Origin: Amorphochlora amoebiformis
Lineage: Eukaryota; Cercozoa; Chlorarachniophyceae
Length of the DNA: 64,000 nucleotides
Assembly: GCA_054601695.1 (NCBI GenBank)
Contig: BAAHQB010000166.1
Coordinates: 248,001-312,000, forward strand
Direction: 5' to 3'
Position 1 is the stretch's first letter, and each line of letters begins with the position of its first letter. The notes beneath the pieces are model-generated. The model ran no database searches. It worked only from the letters and a program-made list of their open reading frames with translations, and was not told the origin of the DNA. Of this stretch, positions 1-64,000 are shown piece by piece. The position numbers and the translations under genes were made by a program.

Positions 1-373
1 CTCTCTCTCTCTCTCTCTCTCTCTTTCCCTCTCTCTCTCACTCTCTCTCTCTTCCTCTCTCTTCCTCTCTCTCTCTATCTTTCTCTCTCTCTTTCTCTTT
101 TTCTCTCTCTCTCTCTCTCTCTTCCTCTCTCTCTCGCACTCTCTCTCTCTCACTCTCTCTCTCTTCCTCTCTCTTCCTCTCTCTCTCTCCCTCTCTGTCT
201 TCCTCTCTCTCTCTCTCTCTCTCTTCCTCTCTCTCTCTCACTCACTCTCTCTCTCTCTCTCTCTTCCTCTCTCTCTCTCTCTCTCTCTCTTCCTCTCTCT
301 CTCTCTCTCTCTCTTCCTCTCTCTCTCTCTCTCCCTCTCTCCCTCTCACTCTCTCTCTCTCTCTCTCTCCCTC
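1..373. repeat. (CT)n tract, intron of gene A
   Basis: Nearly pure CT dinucleotide with occasional CTTCC, CTCA and CTCG interruptions. Read on the minus strand it is a (GA)n tract that begins right after the donor GTAAGAGGG of the gene A exon at 378-472, so it is the start of the next intron of that gene. The Arg-Glu repeat ORFs here are translated GA repeat and are not proteins. The next exon lies left of the window. Confidence 0.85.
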
Positions 374-377
374 TTAC

Positions 378-5791
<5,414 letters not shown>

Positions 5792-6156
5792 TCTGGGAAT
5801 TTTCCGGAAAACTCGACGCAACATCACCTTATAGGTCTGGAAGATTCGGAAAAAGAAAATAAATTTCGCGGGAATCGAGGGGAGGGAGAAAAGGGGGGGG
5901 GATGGTGCCTCGCACCGCACGGCAGTCCGTGCCACGGCTTGGGTTATGTCACTGAGAGTGACATAAACGTGATAAACCATCGTGTCACGATTACAGGGCG
6001 TGACACAATGCGTGGTATATACCGTGACGTAGTGCGTGACATTGCCGTGACACGCCGACTTGTTATACAGGGACATCCGCAGGACAAACACGGTATATTC
6101 TCTTACTTTTTTTGGGGAGAAGCCCAGCATCCCATTCCCATATATCGATCAAACCG
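5792..6156. promoter_or_regulatory. Divergent promoter between gene A and the cyclophilin gene
   Basis: A 365-bp non-repetitive spacer between two head-to-head ATGs. The half nearest the cyclophilin gene (about 5950-6060) is packed with GTGAC/GTCAC motifs: GAGTGACAT, GTGTCACG, GGGCGTGACAC, CCGTGACG, GCGTGACATTGCCGTGAC. The half nearest gene A has TTTTCCGGAA. Motif density and position suggest binding sites for a bZIP-like or similar factor, but that is inference. The FKBP promoter at 27086-27309 has the same motif family. Confidence 0.55.
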
Positions 6157-22290
<16,134 letters not shown>

Positions 22291-23094
22291 CTTCAGCACG
22301 TGTTTAAAACCTAGAAAGATCCTCTCTGTCTAAATCATTGGACTCATTATATACTGTGACTCTCGACACTAGATGTATACATGTATTTCATGATTATTGT
22401 AACATCAATGTGCTACTACTATGATGCATGCATGATGAGCAGTGAATTCATCAAAGTTGTTGTTATCTTCAGCCCGAAACGTGAGACCATGAAAACAGAT
22501 ATCAAAGTACACATCTAGAACTTGTGTTGCGCTTGTTATACACCACGCACGCCTTCTGAGCCTTACTAGCCTTAGGCCTGATCAAGGTCTAATTATATAT
22601 CCTGAGTTGTACACTCTAGACACCACTCATACCACTGAGCTAGCCTAAAGGTCTAGAAGATAGCTAGGTAGTCTAGGCTAGTTTTTAAGGTCTACTAGTC
22701 TTCCATTGGAAGGTGTTGTCTTCCTCGGATGACTAATTCGCATGTGTAGATTACGAATATGACGGTAGTCTAGCGATCCGACGAAAAATCAACTTGAAAC
22801 CGATCTTAATGACGTTAACTATGTTACTAGTACGTACTAGTCTAGTAGTATCTAGTATAGTATATCTAGTATGTTATATTACACGCTGCTTAAGTTGTAC
22901 AGGCCAGAATAATTAATTAGAACCGTAGGTATGCGACTGCAGAAGCGAGATCTATGAAATCTAGCTCGAGGCTAGTTAAAGGCTCTGGACTGCTAAACAC
23001 GTTTACATATGCTACGGTGTGGGCGAGTTATTTGACCTGAGTTTAGAATGGAATATGGATGTATATGTATCTTTTGTAAATTTATTGCAGAAAC

Positions 23095-23126
<32 letters not shown>

Positions 23127-23190
23127 ATATATATATATATATTTACACATATACGTGTGTTTATTTATTTTTTAAAAAGCTTTGTACACG
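22291..23190. other. Convergent intergenic region, CTAG-rich
   Basis: Unique, non-repetitive sequence between the cyclophilin stop and a TA patch at 23095-23145. The tetranucleotide CTAG is strikingly frequent (roughly 18 occurrences in 22300-23000), with related TAGTCTAG and CTAGTA strings. No ORF with a recognisable product. It probably holds the 3' UTR of the cyclophilin gene and that of bL35 from the other side. Confidence 0.6.
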
Positions 23191-23204
23191 CGCATCTAAC
23201 ACAC

Positions 23205-23700
23205 GTATTGATGTTAATATCATTGCTATTATATGAACATATTGATGTTAATATCACTGCTATTATATGAACATATTGATGTTAATATCACTGCTATTAT
23301 ATGAACATATTGATGTTAATATCATTGCTATTATATGAACATATTGATGTTAATATCACTGCTATTATATGAACATATTGATGTTAATATCACTGCTATT
23401 ATATGAACATATTGATGTTAATATCACTGCTATTATATGAACATATTGATGTTAATATCACTGCTATTATATGAACATATTGATGTTAATATCACTGCTA
23501 TTATATGAACATATTGATGTTAATATCATTGCTATTATATGAACATATTGATGTTAATATCACTGCTATTATATGAACATATTGATGTTAATATCATTGC
23601 TATTATATGAACATATTGATGTTAATATCATTGCTATTATATGAACATATTGATGTTAATATCATTGCTATTATATGAATGTATTGATGTTAATATCCTT
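23205..23700. repeat. 36-bp tandem repeat, about 14 copies
   Basis: Unit ATATTGATGTTAATATCA followed by (C/T)TGCTATTATATGAAC, 34-36 bp, in about 14 head-to-tail copies that differ mainly at one C/T position. It starts after the TTTTTTAAAAAGC region and ends beside the bL35 stop codon (minus-strand TAA at 23707-23705), so on the minus strand it lies immediately downstream of that gene. Confidence 0.92.
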
Positions 23701-23704
23701 GCTA

Positions 23705-24463
23705 TTATATGTATGTGTTTACCTTGATGTGGGGAAGACATCCCTGTACGTTAGGAATATCCGCGGGGCCAATCTGCCTCTTTCGGCCAAGCTGCGACTG
23801 AAATCATATATGAATTTTAAGATATCTGATATATCATATTTGAATTTTAAGATATCTTATATATATATATGTGTGTCTAATATATGGATATATATATATT
23901 TTTTCGGCCAAGCTGCGACTGGAATCATATATGGGTTTTAAGATATCTGATATATGTGTGTCTAATATATGGATATATATATATATATATATATATATAT
24001 TCTTTCGGCCAAGCTGCGACTGGAATCATAAATGAATTTTAAGATATCTGATATATCATATTTGAATTTGAAGATATCTTATATATATATATATGTGTGT
24101 CTAATATATGGATATATATATATTTTTTCGGCCAAGCTGCGACTGGAATCATATATGGGTTTTAAGATATCTGATATATGTGTGTCTAATATATGGATAT
24201 ATATATTCTTTCGGCTAAGCTGCGACTGTATTCACATATGAATTTTAAGATATCTGATATATATGTGTGTCTAATGCATGGATATATATTCTTTCGACCA
24301 AGCTGCGACTGTAATTATATATGAATTTTAATATATTTGTTATGTATGTGTTTTCTATATGGATACATGTGTGTATGTGTATATATGTATATGTAAATAT
24401 ATGTAGATATATATATATATATATATATATGTATATGTACATGTATATGTATATATATTTATA

Positions 24464-24500
<37 letters not shown>

Positions 24501-24503
24501 TAT

Positions 24504-24596
<93 letters not shown>

Positions 24597-24784
24597 CATA
24601 TTCTCTTTCGACCAAGCTGCGACAGTATTTCCATACGAATTTTAAGATATTTCTACGAATTTTAAGATATTTCTGCACATGTGTGTTTAATAACATACAT
24701 ATTTATACCTTCTGCTTTCGGCTCATCTTCGTGTTAAGGTGTTGCTTTCCAGCCATCTTAGAGAAAACCTTACCTACACCAATA

Positions 24785-24845
<61 letters not shown>

Positions 24846-24998
24846 AAGGTGTTGCTTTCCAGCCACCTTCGAGAAAACCTTACCTATACCAATATGATAT
24901 ATATATATATATATATATATGTGTATATATGTATAAATATATATATGTTAAGGTGTTGCTTTTCAGCCATCTTAGAGAAAACCTTACCTTAATCAATA

Positions 24999-25059
<61 letters not shown>

Positions 25060-25116
25060 GTGTTAAGGTGTTGCTTTCCAGCCATCTTAGAGAAAACCTT
25101 ACCTACACCAATATGA

Positions 25117-25172
<56 letters not shown>

Positions 25173-25256
25173 TGTATTATATGTACGTTGATATCATAAA
25201 TGAAAACATATATAATTCATGCATATATATATATATATTATATATATATATATATG

Positions 25257-25309
<53 letters not shown>

Positions 25310-25319
25310 GTAAAATTAT

Positions 25320-25359
<40 letters not shown>

Positions 25360-25466
25360 GTAATATATACAAGAACGGATATACTTATCATAACTATATA
25401 TGTGTATATAAGAATGAATTACATATTATGTAAGCATATATGTATATATATATGTATATAATATAT

Positions 25467-25500
<34 letters not shown>

Positions 25501-25547
25501 GTGTTTGGTATTTACAGTACGATACTAATTATTTGTATTTCATATAT

Positions 25548-25595
<48 letters not shown>

Positions 25596-25650
25596 TTATA
25601 TATAATATCGACTGACCGGAAGAGGTGATCTTGTAGCGCTTTTTAGCAGA
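23705..25650 (-). CDS. rpl35: Ribosomal protein bL35, plastid type (5' end not found)
   Basis: Three minus-strand exons with matching phases: 25650-25617 ([12 protein letters not shown]), 24773-24709 ([21 protein letters not shown], listed in two parts: KVFSK and [16 protein letters not shown]) and 23797-23705 (starting [14 protein letters not shown], then [15 protein letters not shown] stop). The run K(R/F)KIT-SG, then AGKQHLNTK, then SRK, then a C-terminal LP-(H/Y)-(I/L)KVN is diagnostic of bL35, a small basic protein of the large subunit of bacterial-type ribosomes. The plant plastid form ends in a similar LPYLKVN. Codons before SAKK, including any transit peptide and the initiator, must lie upstream but I could not place them; a short ATG-containing island at 26411-26355 is a weak candidate. 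A mitochondrial bL35 is the alternative. Confidence 0.85.
23798..24708 (-). repeat. bL35 intron with ladder of acceptor-side copies
   Basis: Six copies of an island containing the start of the last bL35 exon (CAGTCGCAGCTTGGCCGAAA on the minus strand) plus about 40 bp of its upstream intron (ATATCTTAAAA(T/C)), joined to short TA/TATG tracts. Copies lie near 23900, 24005, 24125, 24210, 24293 and 24608. On the plus strand they read TTTCGGCCAAGCTGCGACTG. Only the copy at 23797 goes on to the full exon. Confidence 0.85.
24774..25130 (-). repeat. Four-rung ladder of the bL35 middle exon
   Basis: The acceptor-side 50 nt of the exon at 24773-24709 (ATTGGTGTAG acceptor, GGTTTTCTCTAAGATGGC) is present in three additional copies, near 24842-24895, 24945-25000 and 25066-25115, separated by TA tracts. 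All are truncated before the donor and lie upstream of the complete exon in gene direction. Each copy also repeats an in-frame ATG. Confidence 0.88.
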
Positions 25651-25673
25651 CTGAGAGTAATATATTATATAAA

Positions 25674-25735
<62 letters not shown>

Positions 25736-25763
25736 TATATGTATATATATATAAAATATATAT

Positions 25764-25809
<46 letters not shown>

Positions 25810-25863
25810 CTGAGAAAGATTAACATTATAGTGAATACACACATACGCACACACACAAAAATT

Positions 25864-25905
<42 letters not shown>

Positions 25906-25906
25906 G

Positions 25907-25956
<50 letters not shown>

Positions 25957-26010
25957 GTCACATACCAAATATACTGAACACGCACATACGCACATACACA
26001 TAAATTTATT

Positions 26011-26054
<44 letters not shown>

Positions 26055-26289
26055 AATATATGTTATGTATATATGTAAGTATAGAAATGTATGTATATAT
26101 ATGTATATATACATATATATTTATATATGTATATATACATATTCATATGTATATACTATGTATTATATGTACATATATATATTATGAATATATGTAAGTA
26201 TAGAAATGTATGTCTATTTATATAGACATATACATATATACACATATATACATATATACATACACTCACATATATGTATTTATATACTT

Positions 26290-26333
<44 letters not shown>

Positions 26334-26345
26334 CATTATGTATAA
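25651..26345. repeat. TA and CA microsatellites upstream of bL35 exons
   Basis: TA tracts, a pair of CACATACGCACA islands (about 25838-25858 and 25980-26005) and a duplicated segment with GTAAGTATAGAAATGTATG (near 26072 and 26190). Presumably intron between the missing bL35 5' exons and 25650. No exon could be identified with confidence. Confidence 0.6.
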
Positions 26346-26791
26346 ATGCATAACACCTCCCTTATTATCGCGCCGCCCATCCCTCTTTAATTGAAAAACA
26401 AGCATTCTCATTTCTCTCTCTCTCTCTCCCTCCCCCCCGCTGTTTTTTTCCACAATTTAAAGTGAAACTAAATTAGTGAAAAAAAAAAGAAATGCAATTT
26501 TCTATCAAATACACGAATTAAGTTTGTGAATTACACTCCTGGTCTTGGCCTTTCCACGGTTCGCATCAACCGACACATCTGTAACCCGACCCAAAATCAT
26601 AAGAAAGCCAAACTATAGGTCAAAAACTCAATTCACACCCTGAAATTGCATGTTTAGAAGCTGTAAGTGTCATAAAATCACCCTTGGCATTCACGTGTGT
26701 AACATAAACGTTTGAAAGCTTGCATGTGTCCAAAATGCCCACAAGTGACATCCATATATATTCACGGTTGAAAGTGGCATGCTCTCTGTGT
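26346..26791. other. Unique spacer downstream of the small minus-strand ORF
   Basis: Non-repetitive sequence with a short CT/C run (26409-26440) and a poly-A run near 26479. It likely contains the 3' UTR of the small membrane-protein gene and perhaps the promoter or first exon of bL35. The motif (A/G)AAG(C/T)(T/C)G(T/C)A near 26660 and 26715 recurs, but no gene is evident. Confidence 0.5.
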
Positions 26792-27028
26792 TCAAGTCGA
26801 AAGTTTGGAAAAAAAACCCATACCCGCGCTCCGCATCCCTCCCATGGAATATAGCGGCGCAGTAACCATAGTCGGGCGAGCCATGACCGCTCCCAGGGCC
26901 TGGTCTTCGCGCGAAAAAAAGGAGATTCCCGCGAAAATCATGGCAAGAAAGCCGATGGCCACAAGAGCGAGGGAAGCCCTACGCTCCGTCGGTCGCGGGC
27001 GGTTCTCTACAAAGGCGGAGTACTCCAT
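26792..27028 (-). CDS. Small single-pass membrane protein, unknown
   Basis: Uninterrupted minus-strand ORF of 78 codons plus TGA from MEYSAFVENRPRPTERR; an in-frame ATG at 27085 would add 19 residues. After an Arg-rich N-terminal third comes one hydrophobic segment (LALVAIGFLAMIFAGISFF), then a Met/Ala/Gly-rich tail ending GFFSKLST. No intron is needed, in contrast to its neighbours. Size and topology recall small nuclear-encoded thylakoid or inner-membrane subunits, but no family was recognised. It faces the FKBP gene across a 280-bp promoter with CGTGAC motifs, which supports its being real. An overlapping plus-strand ORF of equal length is its shadow. Confidence 0.45.
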   Translation of the reverse strand: MEYSAFVENRPRPTERRASLALVAIGFLAMIFAGISFFSREDQALGAVMARPTMVTAPLYSMGGMRSAGMGFFSKLST

Positions 27029-27085
27029 CTCTTCCGTCGGTGGTTGCAGTAGCGCACAGGGACTCCCTTGTGGCGCGAGCGGCAA

Positions 27086-27309
27086 GAAAAGTTCCTAATT
27101 TGTCGGGTAAGTGACATCGCGGTGCGTCATAGTGTTACTATACGGTGTGTCACGCTATGTAATTATGACTGAGCGCAGTATATTCGTGACATCACGTTAA
27201 GTATCTAATATTGCCGTGACTTCACGCTATTCGACATACTGCAACCGTGACTTATCCCTAAGTCGTAAGACACGTGTGCTTCCGATCCCAACATCCCGCA
27301 CTCCGTAGG
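27086..27309. promoter_or_regulatory. Divergent promoter between small ORF and FKBP gene
   Basis: Unique spacer with repeated GTGAC/GTCAC motifs: AAGTGACATCG, GTGTCACGC, TTCGTGACATCACG, ATTGCCGTGACTTCACG, AACCGTGACTT. The string ATTGCCGTGAC is also in the cyclophilin promoter (6041-6051). Both downstream genes encode peptidyl-prolyl isomerase-like proteins, so shared regulation is possible. Confidence 0.55.
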
Positions 27310-46596
<19,287 letters not shown>

Positions 46597-46629
46597 TGAC
46601 TAGTGTTTGCATATGTATATGCATATGTA

Positions 46630-46677
<48 letters not shown>

Positions 46678-46946
46678 TTGTCAAGTTTGGTTTTCACTAG
46701 TAAAAATGATACTAAACTGAGTATTAGAACGGAAAGCATATATCAGAGAATTAGAGAGATATATAAATATGATATGTATATGTCAAGTTTTGTTTTGTTT
46801 TAGGTGGAATTAAATAAATTGAGTCTCGGCTACCAATTGTTTTGATTTAAATGCGATTTTCTTTATACATATCTCATTGAATATGTATGTATATCGAGTA
46901 TATGTCACCGATGTATATCCATACGTATGTATATGGATATGTATAC

Positions 46947-47025
<79 letters not shown>

Positions 47026-47078
47026 ATACACTACTACCACTAGTCGGCGCCACTTTCTCACCTGACCATCCCAGCTCT

Positions 47079-47127
<49 letters not shown>

Positions 47128-47319
47128 AATATATATACATATAGTATATGTCTATATATATACATATATATACATATATATACATATACATATATATATA
47201 TACAGTAGTAGTAGTAGTACCAGTATCACCAGTGCGATATGTATGACGCTATAATATAGGTGCACACATGCTAGATATGCGTAATGATATATCTAGATAT
47301 ATGTATCAGATATCTATAA

Positions 47320-47353
<34 letters not shown>

Positions 47354-47365
47354 CTAGATATACTA

Positions 47366-47415
<50 letters not shown>

Positions 47416-47532
47416 TATATATTCAACGGTAACTTCTATATTATACTAGTCGGACTATAGTACATATCTAGTATATACTACTATGATACGTATGTAATGA
47501 TATAGATATATATATATATATATATATATGTA

Positions 47533-47583
<51 letters not shown>

Positions 47584-47923
47584 CCTTGACGGTAGCGAGT
47601 ATCATTATTTGCACCAGATGCCATCGGAGTCATTAACTAGATTGATATCATATATAGTATATATCTTACATACATATCCGATTGAATACATACGACACAT
47701 AATGATAAACTATGATATCCGGTAGCCTACTCAAAATGTTGCATGCTCGGCGCTGGAAGGATATCTTTGAAACGATAAACAAATTGTAATCACATTGGTA
47801 GACTTAAAAATAATAAAACGCATGAGCACAACTACTTACACACGAATGTATTTACGACAGCTTTTTTGAAACTTAAGTAGAATAGATCCGATGGTACCAT
47901 AAAAATAATCTCCTTTATGTTCG
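46597..47923. other. Convergent intergenic region, FKBP to TALE
   Basis: Mixed TA tracts and islands between two 3' ends. An island at 47033-47082 has a good minus-strand acceptor (CTAG) and donor (CAG|GTGAGA) but cannot be joined to the TALE gene, whose stop is upstream of it. Islands at 47205-47330 and 47420-47490 are unique, with GTAGTAGTAGTA near 47203. A unique segment (47580-47830) directly follows the TALE stop and is likely its 3' UTR. Confidence 0.5.
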
Positions 47924-49136
47924 CTATATTCCAATGATTTGGTTTTCCTTAGAGCTGAGATCGTCCATTTCCTCCTCGCTGAAATCACTGTACGCTTGGG
48001 TTCTAGTGAAAGCCTCGAAGGCCTTCCTAGCCGCCTTGCGAGTGGACCGAAGAGCTCGATAATACTTGCGCTTGACAAACTTGCGCTTGGACTGTGGCTC
48101 GGGCGTGATGTGGTCGTACGACATACGCGAAAGCGTGGTGGCAGCTTTCGCTGCGGCCTGAGCCGCGGCCTTAGCGGCAGCTGCCTCTGCGTCGGCCCTG
48201 GCGGTCTTCGGGCGACGACCACGTCCTCGGAGAAGGTATCTAAGGTGTGGAATGAGATTAACTTCAGGTGCTTTAGAAAAATGGGTATGATATTACTTAG
48301 CCCTCCATTTGGTGTCACGCTTGCGCCGGTTGGTGAACCAGTGATGGATTTGCTTGTCAGAAAGGCCGGTCTTCAGTCGGAGCTCGTCACGCTCCTCGTC
48401 AGTAGGATACTGAAAATGATACGTTAGACCCAGAAATAATAGCTCAAACGGTATCAATAGTTGGGTCAAGGAGGTCTGATACTTCAAATGTATAGATGTC
48501 TTCGTACATAGAAGTCACGAAAAACTTATACCGGGTCGATCACGTGGTCGTTAAACCATTGCGCAAGGATCTCCCGAGCTCTCCGCGGAAGCTTGCGCCT
48601 GCGCTCGCTGATCGCGATCTCGTCGAACTCCATATCTCGTGGAATTTGGTCCATCATTCGGCGGTAGGGACGCAACACGCGTTTTGGGGGGGACTTGATT
48701 GCCGGCTTCTTCTCCTGAGTGGAAGGAAAACATGTCAGGGGCTTGGCTTCGATATTTGGGCATCGCAAATTGTCAAGTGTACATCTCATCGCAAAATGTC
48801 TGGTGTTTATAAGAAGTATGTGAAAGTAGGGTGTCTGAAGACAACAGCTACAGCTACCTCATCCGTGGCGGTCGTGTTCGTCGAGTCAGATGACAGGGAA
48901 GGATTAGGCTCCTGTTTTCTGTGCTGCGAGGGGTCCTCGAAGCGGTCCAGGAGCGAACCCAGAAACTCCTGGACACTAGCCATTGACCTCGGGTCTGCAT
49001 CAGGGATGCGGTCGACGTCTACGAGTTCATTCTTGTACTTGCCGCCGGCAAATAGTCCGACGCCTTTTGGGTTCCAAGGACTCTTGCGCGGACGAAGGAG
49101 GTACTTGCTTCGTCTCCACGGCTCAGGCGTTTCCAT
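47924..49136 (-). CDS. TALE-class homeodomain transcription factor (4 exons)
   Basis: Exons 49136-48858, 48714-48532, 48409-48297 and 48239-47924 (stop TAG) give 891 nt, 296 aa, with all phases matching. The homeodomain spans the exon 2/3 junction, about residues 132-192: RRRKLPRRAREILAQWF (helix 1), the three-residue TALE loop DPYPTDEE, helix 2, then LSDKQIHHWFTNRRKR (recognition helix with the WF-N-R core). Position 50 of the homeodomain (the residue after WF in WFTN) is Thr rather than the Ile usual in TALE proteins. N-terminal to it is a basic Pro/Lys region; exon 4 adds an RGRGRRPKTARAD basic stretch, an Ala/Lys helix and an acidic end (FSEEEMDDLSS). In green algae and plants such proteins often act in life-cycle control. 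Introns are 143, 122 and 57 bp and free of microsatellite, unlike every other multi-exon gene here. Confidence 0.93.
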
Positions 49137-50204
49137 AGTAGGAATTATTGGATCATGAAGGGGCGCTTCATTACAAAATTGAATACCAGTCCTAAATACG
49201 CAACCGCCGGTGAGGGAAAGGTGAAGAATTGTCATTTGTAAAGTTTACCGGCTCTTGGACGCAGAGCGTTGAGGTGGATTTGGCAGGTTGGGGAGAGTCA
49301 TACTTTTGAACACCGCAATTGGTCTTGAGATATAGGATATGAGAAATAGGAAGGACACCGGCACTACGGGGAACCTGCCAATGGAAATAGTCTTCGTTGA
49401 AAGGGGTTGTCAGCGTCGATTTACATATTTCCCTTTCTTGTTCTCACTGTATTTTTTTAGGGGTCTTATAGAAAACTAGTCTGAATCCTTTCCTACCAGT
49501 GCTCTTCCAAACAATCTAGTCCAAAGGCGGGTCAGACGATTGACAGGTTTGACCCAAGGTCCCCTCCGATGCCTGTCCACTCCGGTATCTTGTCAGAAGA
49601 ACCTTGTGTCCTTGATATTTATTGGGTGATTTTGCTTAGCGATTGTTGTTTTAAACTTAGACAGTGAGACCCCTAGTTTGGTATGAAAATTAAACTAATT
49701 TGTTCAAAACAACCAATCGTTGTTCATTGAAACCTATCTTGCTTAAGCTAAATCTCGATTATTTTAGCGCCTTTAATACTCCAAAATTCTAACTTGTTCA
49801 GTTTGTTCATGTTCGAATCTCTCTAATGATCAAACGTTCGGAATGGGGTGATTTTTCACCTAAAAATCGAAAACCTCACTGCACGAGATAACTTATTTAT
49901 GATTTTATGGTATCTGAGTATCGATATCTTACATATCGAGAACCAATAGCTAGCTCGGTAGTACCGGATTTTAGCTGAAAACCGGAAAACCAAAACCTCA
50001 TCAGACCTCAGTGGTAAAAATCAAAACTTCAAATTTATTATTTCGCCCGTCATATCTGACCCAATGCGAGTCGGACAGACAGGGCTTCCAAAACTTGCGC
50101 GCCATGACTGCGGCGCAGTAGGTTCTCACCATCCCCCCTCCTCACCTGACTCCCACATTCATTCGAAATTTCCGTAATTCATCCAGAAGCCTAGAGCTCT
50201 CTAA
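49137..50204. promoter_or_regulatory. Divergent spacer between TALE gene and gene U
   Basis: About 1.07 kb of unique, repeat-free sequence between two opposed ATGs. It has an upstream in-frame ATG for TALE (49235), a GTGATTTTTCACC inverted repeat at 49848-49860 and CGAGAACCAATAGC near 49938 with a CCAAT box. It must hold both promoters; no further motif is assigned. Confidence 0.5.
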
Positions 50205-53155
<2,951 letters not shown>

Positions 53156-53936
53156 AGATTGTCCCTCTAACACTAGTTTTTTTACAAGTTTTTAGGCCGA
53201 GATCGTGCTACCTAGACTAGAGTAGTAACTGGTATTTTAGGTATTTATTAACTTTAAGCCTTAAACTTTCGGAAAATTCTAGGAAATATCGAGAACATCG
53301 TGTAGATCCTAGAGACCACTGATCTAGTGGTAGGCTAGTACTTATTAGCGAGCTAGCTTACTCTGTTTGCTAAGTAAGGCAATGTTCGAATATTCGGTGC
53401 ATGAGTGTTGAATATTTTTTACCACTTTGCATAGTCTAGATAGTTCTATAGATCTAAGTTGTTTCCTCTTAAGAGCGCATTTAGAGTGTCGCGTGGTTCT
53501 TAGTATTGCATGTCTTCAAAGTTCATTGTCTAGACGCCTTATCTAGTTATAAATATCTGGCCTAATCTAATAGTATCATTGTATACGTGGAGTTGTAAAG
53601 CTGTCCCAGAGACTAGTACCAGTATGTATTTTTATGTGTGTATTTTGTTTGTATTTATATTTATGTATTTTTGTATGTGTATGCATTTTGTATATATTGC
53701 ATGTATGTATTTGTATGTGTATGTAATACTATGTAGGGGTAACATATATACATTGGGTGTATGGATTCATAGATATACATCAGGTACAGTTCCGTGAAAA
53801 TGAGTATTTTGCTCCAATTATATTATAATTAGAATCTAATAAAGTTGAACAGTGACATGCGACTTAGAACTGTTTTACCAGTGTTTACGCTACCGTAGGC
53901 CGAGTAGGCGTGCGAAATAATTATAAATCAGCATTT
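53156..53936. other. Convergent intergenic region, CTAG-rich
   Basis: Unique sequence between the gene U and glycosyltransferase-like stops. As at 22291-23190, CTAG is frequent in the first half (53170-53560; CTACCTAGACTAG, GATCTAGTGGTAGGCTAG). The 53620-53745 part is TGTATTT-rich. No gene seen. Confidence 0.6.

Positions 53937-64000
<10,064 letters not shown>

Noticed and set aside
23019-23270. 83-codon ORF downstream of the cyclophilin gene
   Set aside because: It runs through TA repeat into the 36-bp tandem repeat; low-complexity translation with no splice or homology support.
26805-27098. Plus-strand 97-codon ORF
   Set aside because: It overlaps the minus-strand ORF of equal length, which has a better composition with a hydrophobic segment and faces a promoter; the plus-strand frame is highly basic and has no supporting feature.
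47939-49158. Plus-strand ORFs of 162 and 220 codons
   Set aside because: They are antisense shadows of the TALE homeodomain gene, whose exons, phases and domain are unambiguous.

Overview
Nuclear DNA of a eukaryote, probably a photosynthetic one (an alga, with the green lineage favoured because a plastid-type bL35 is nuclear here). More than 80 percent of the window is low-complexity: (TA)n above all, plus (CT)n/(GA)n and thirteen blocks of TTAGGG-type telomeric repeat far from any chromosome end. The long 'ORFs' of Tyr-Ile, Ser-Leu, Arg-Glu or Asn-Pro repeats are translated microsatellites, not proteins.

The low-complexity DNA is mostly intron. Short islands between the repeats begin after AG and end before GT, and translating them in order with phases matched gives recognisable proteins. 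I reconstructed: gene A on the minus strand (5791 to beyond base 1, unknown product); a CYP37-like thylakoid-lumen cyclophilin on the plus strand (6157-22290, 18 exons, 1,260 coding nt, 419 aa); ribosomal protein bL35 on the minus strand (25650-23705, 5' end not found); a small one-exon membrane-protein ORF on the minus strand (27028-26792); a double-domain FKBP on the plus strand (27310-46596, 24 exons, 1,344 coding nt, 447 aa, SlyD-like domain then canonical FKBP domain); a TALE homeodomain gene on the minus strand (49136-47924, 4 exons, 296 aa, short ordinary introns); a weak unknown gene on the plus strand (50205-53155); and a glycosyltransferase-like gene on the minus strand (53937 to beyond the right edge).

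Strands mostly alternate, giving head-to-head pairs (5791/6157, 27028/27310, 49136/50205) and tail-to-tail pairs (22290/23705, 46596/47924, 53155/53937). Two head-to-head promoters share CGTGAC-type motifs and two of the tail-to-tail spacers are rich in CTAG. In the big genes about 7-8 percent of the transcribed span is exon.

The most unusual feature is how the introns appear to have grown. Most large introns hold a tandem ladder of partial exon copies, each copy joined to a TA, CT or telomeric tract. Copies upstream of a true exon carry its acceptor side; copies downstream carry its donor side. Two ladders are made of frame-preserving mini-exons (30 nt and 21 nt) with intact splice signals. 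Telomeric tracts form whole introns, contributing CTAAC (branch-point-like) and, after small changes, the acceptor AG. One exon of the glycosyltransferase-like gene is amplified ten times with telomeric DNA and has related copies in introns of two other genes. All gene models rest on reading and phase matching by eye; no database search or RNA evidence was available.
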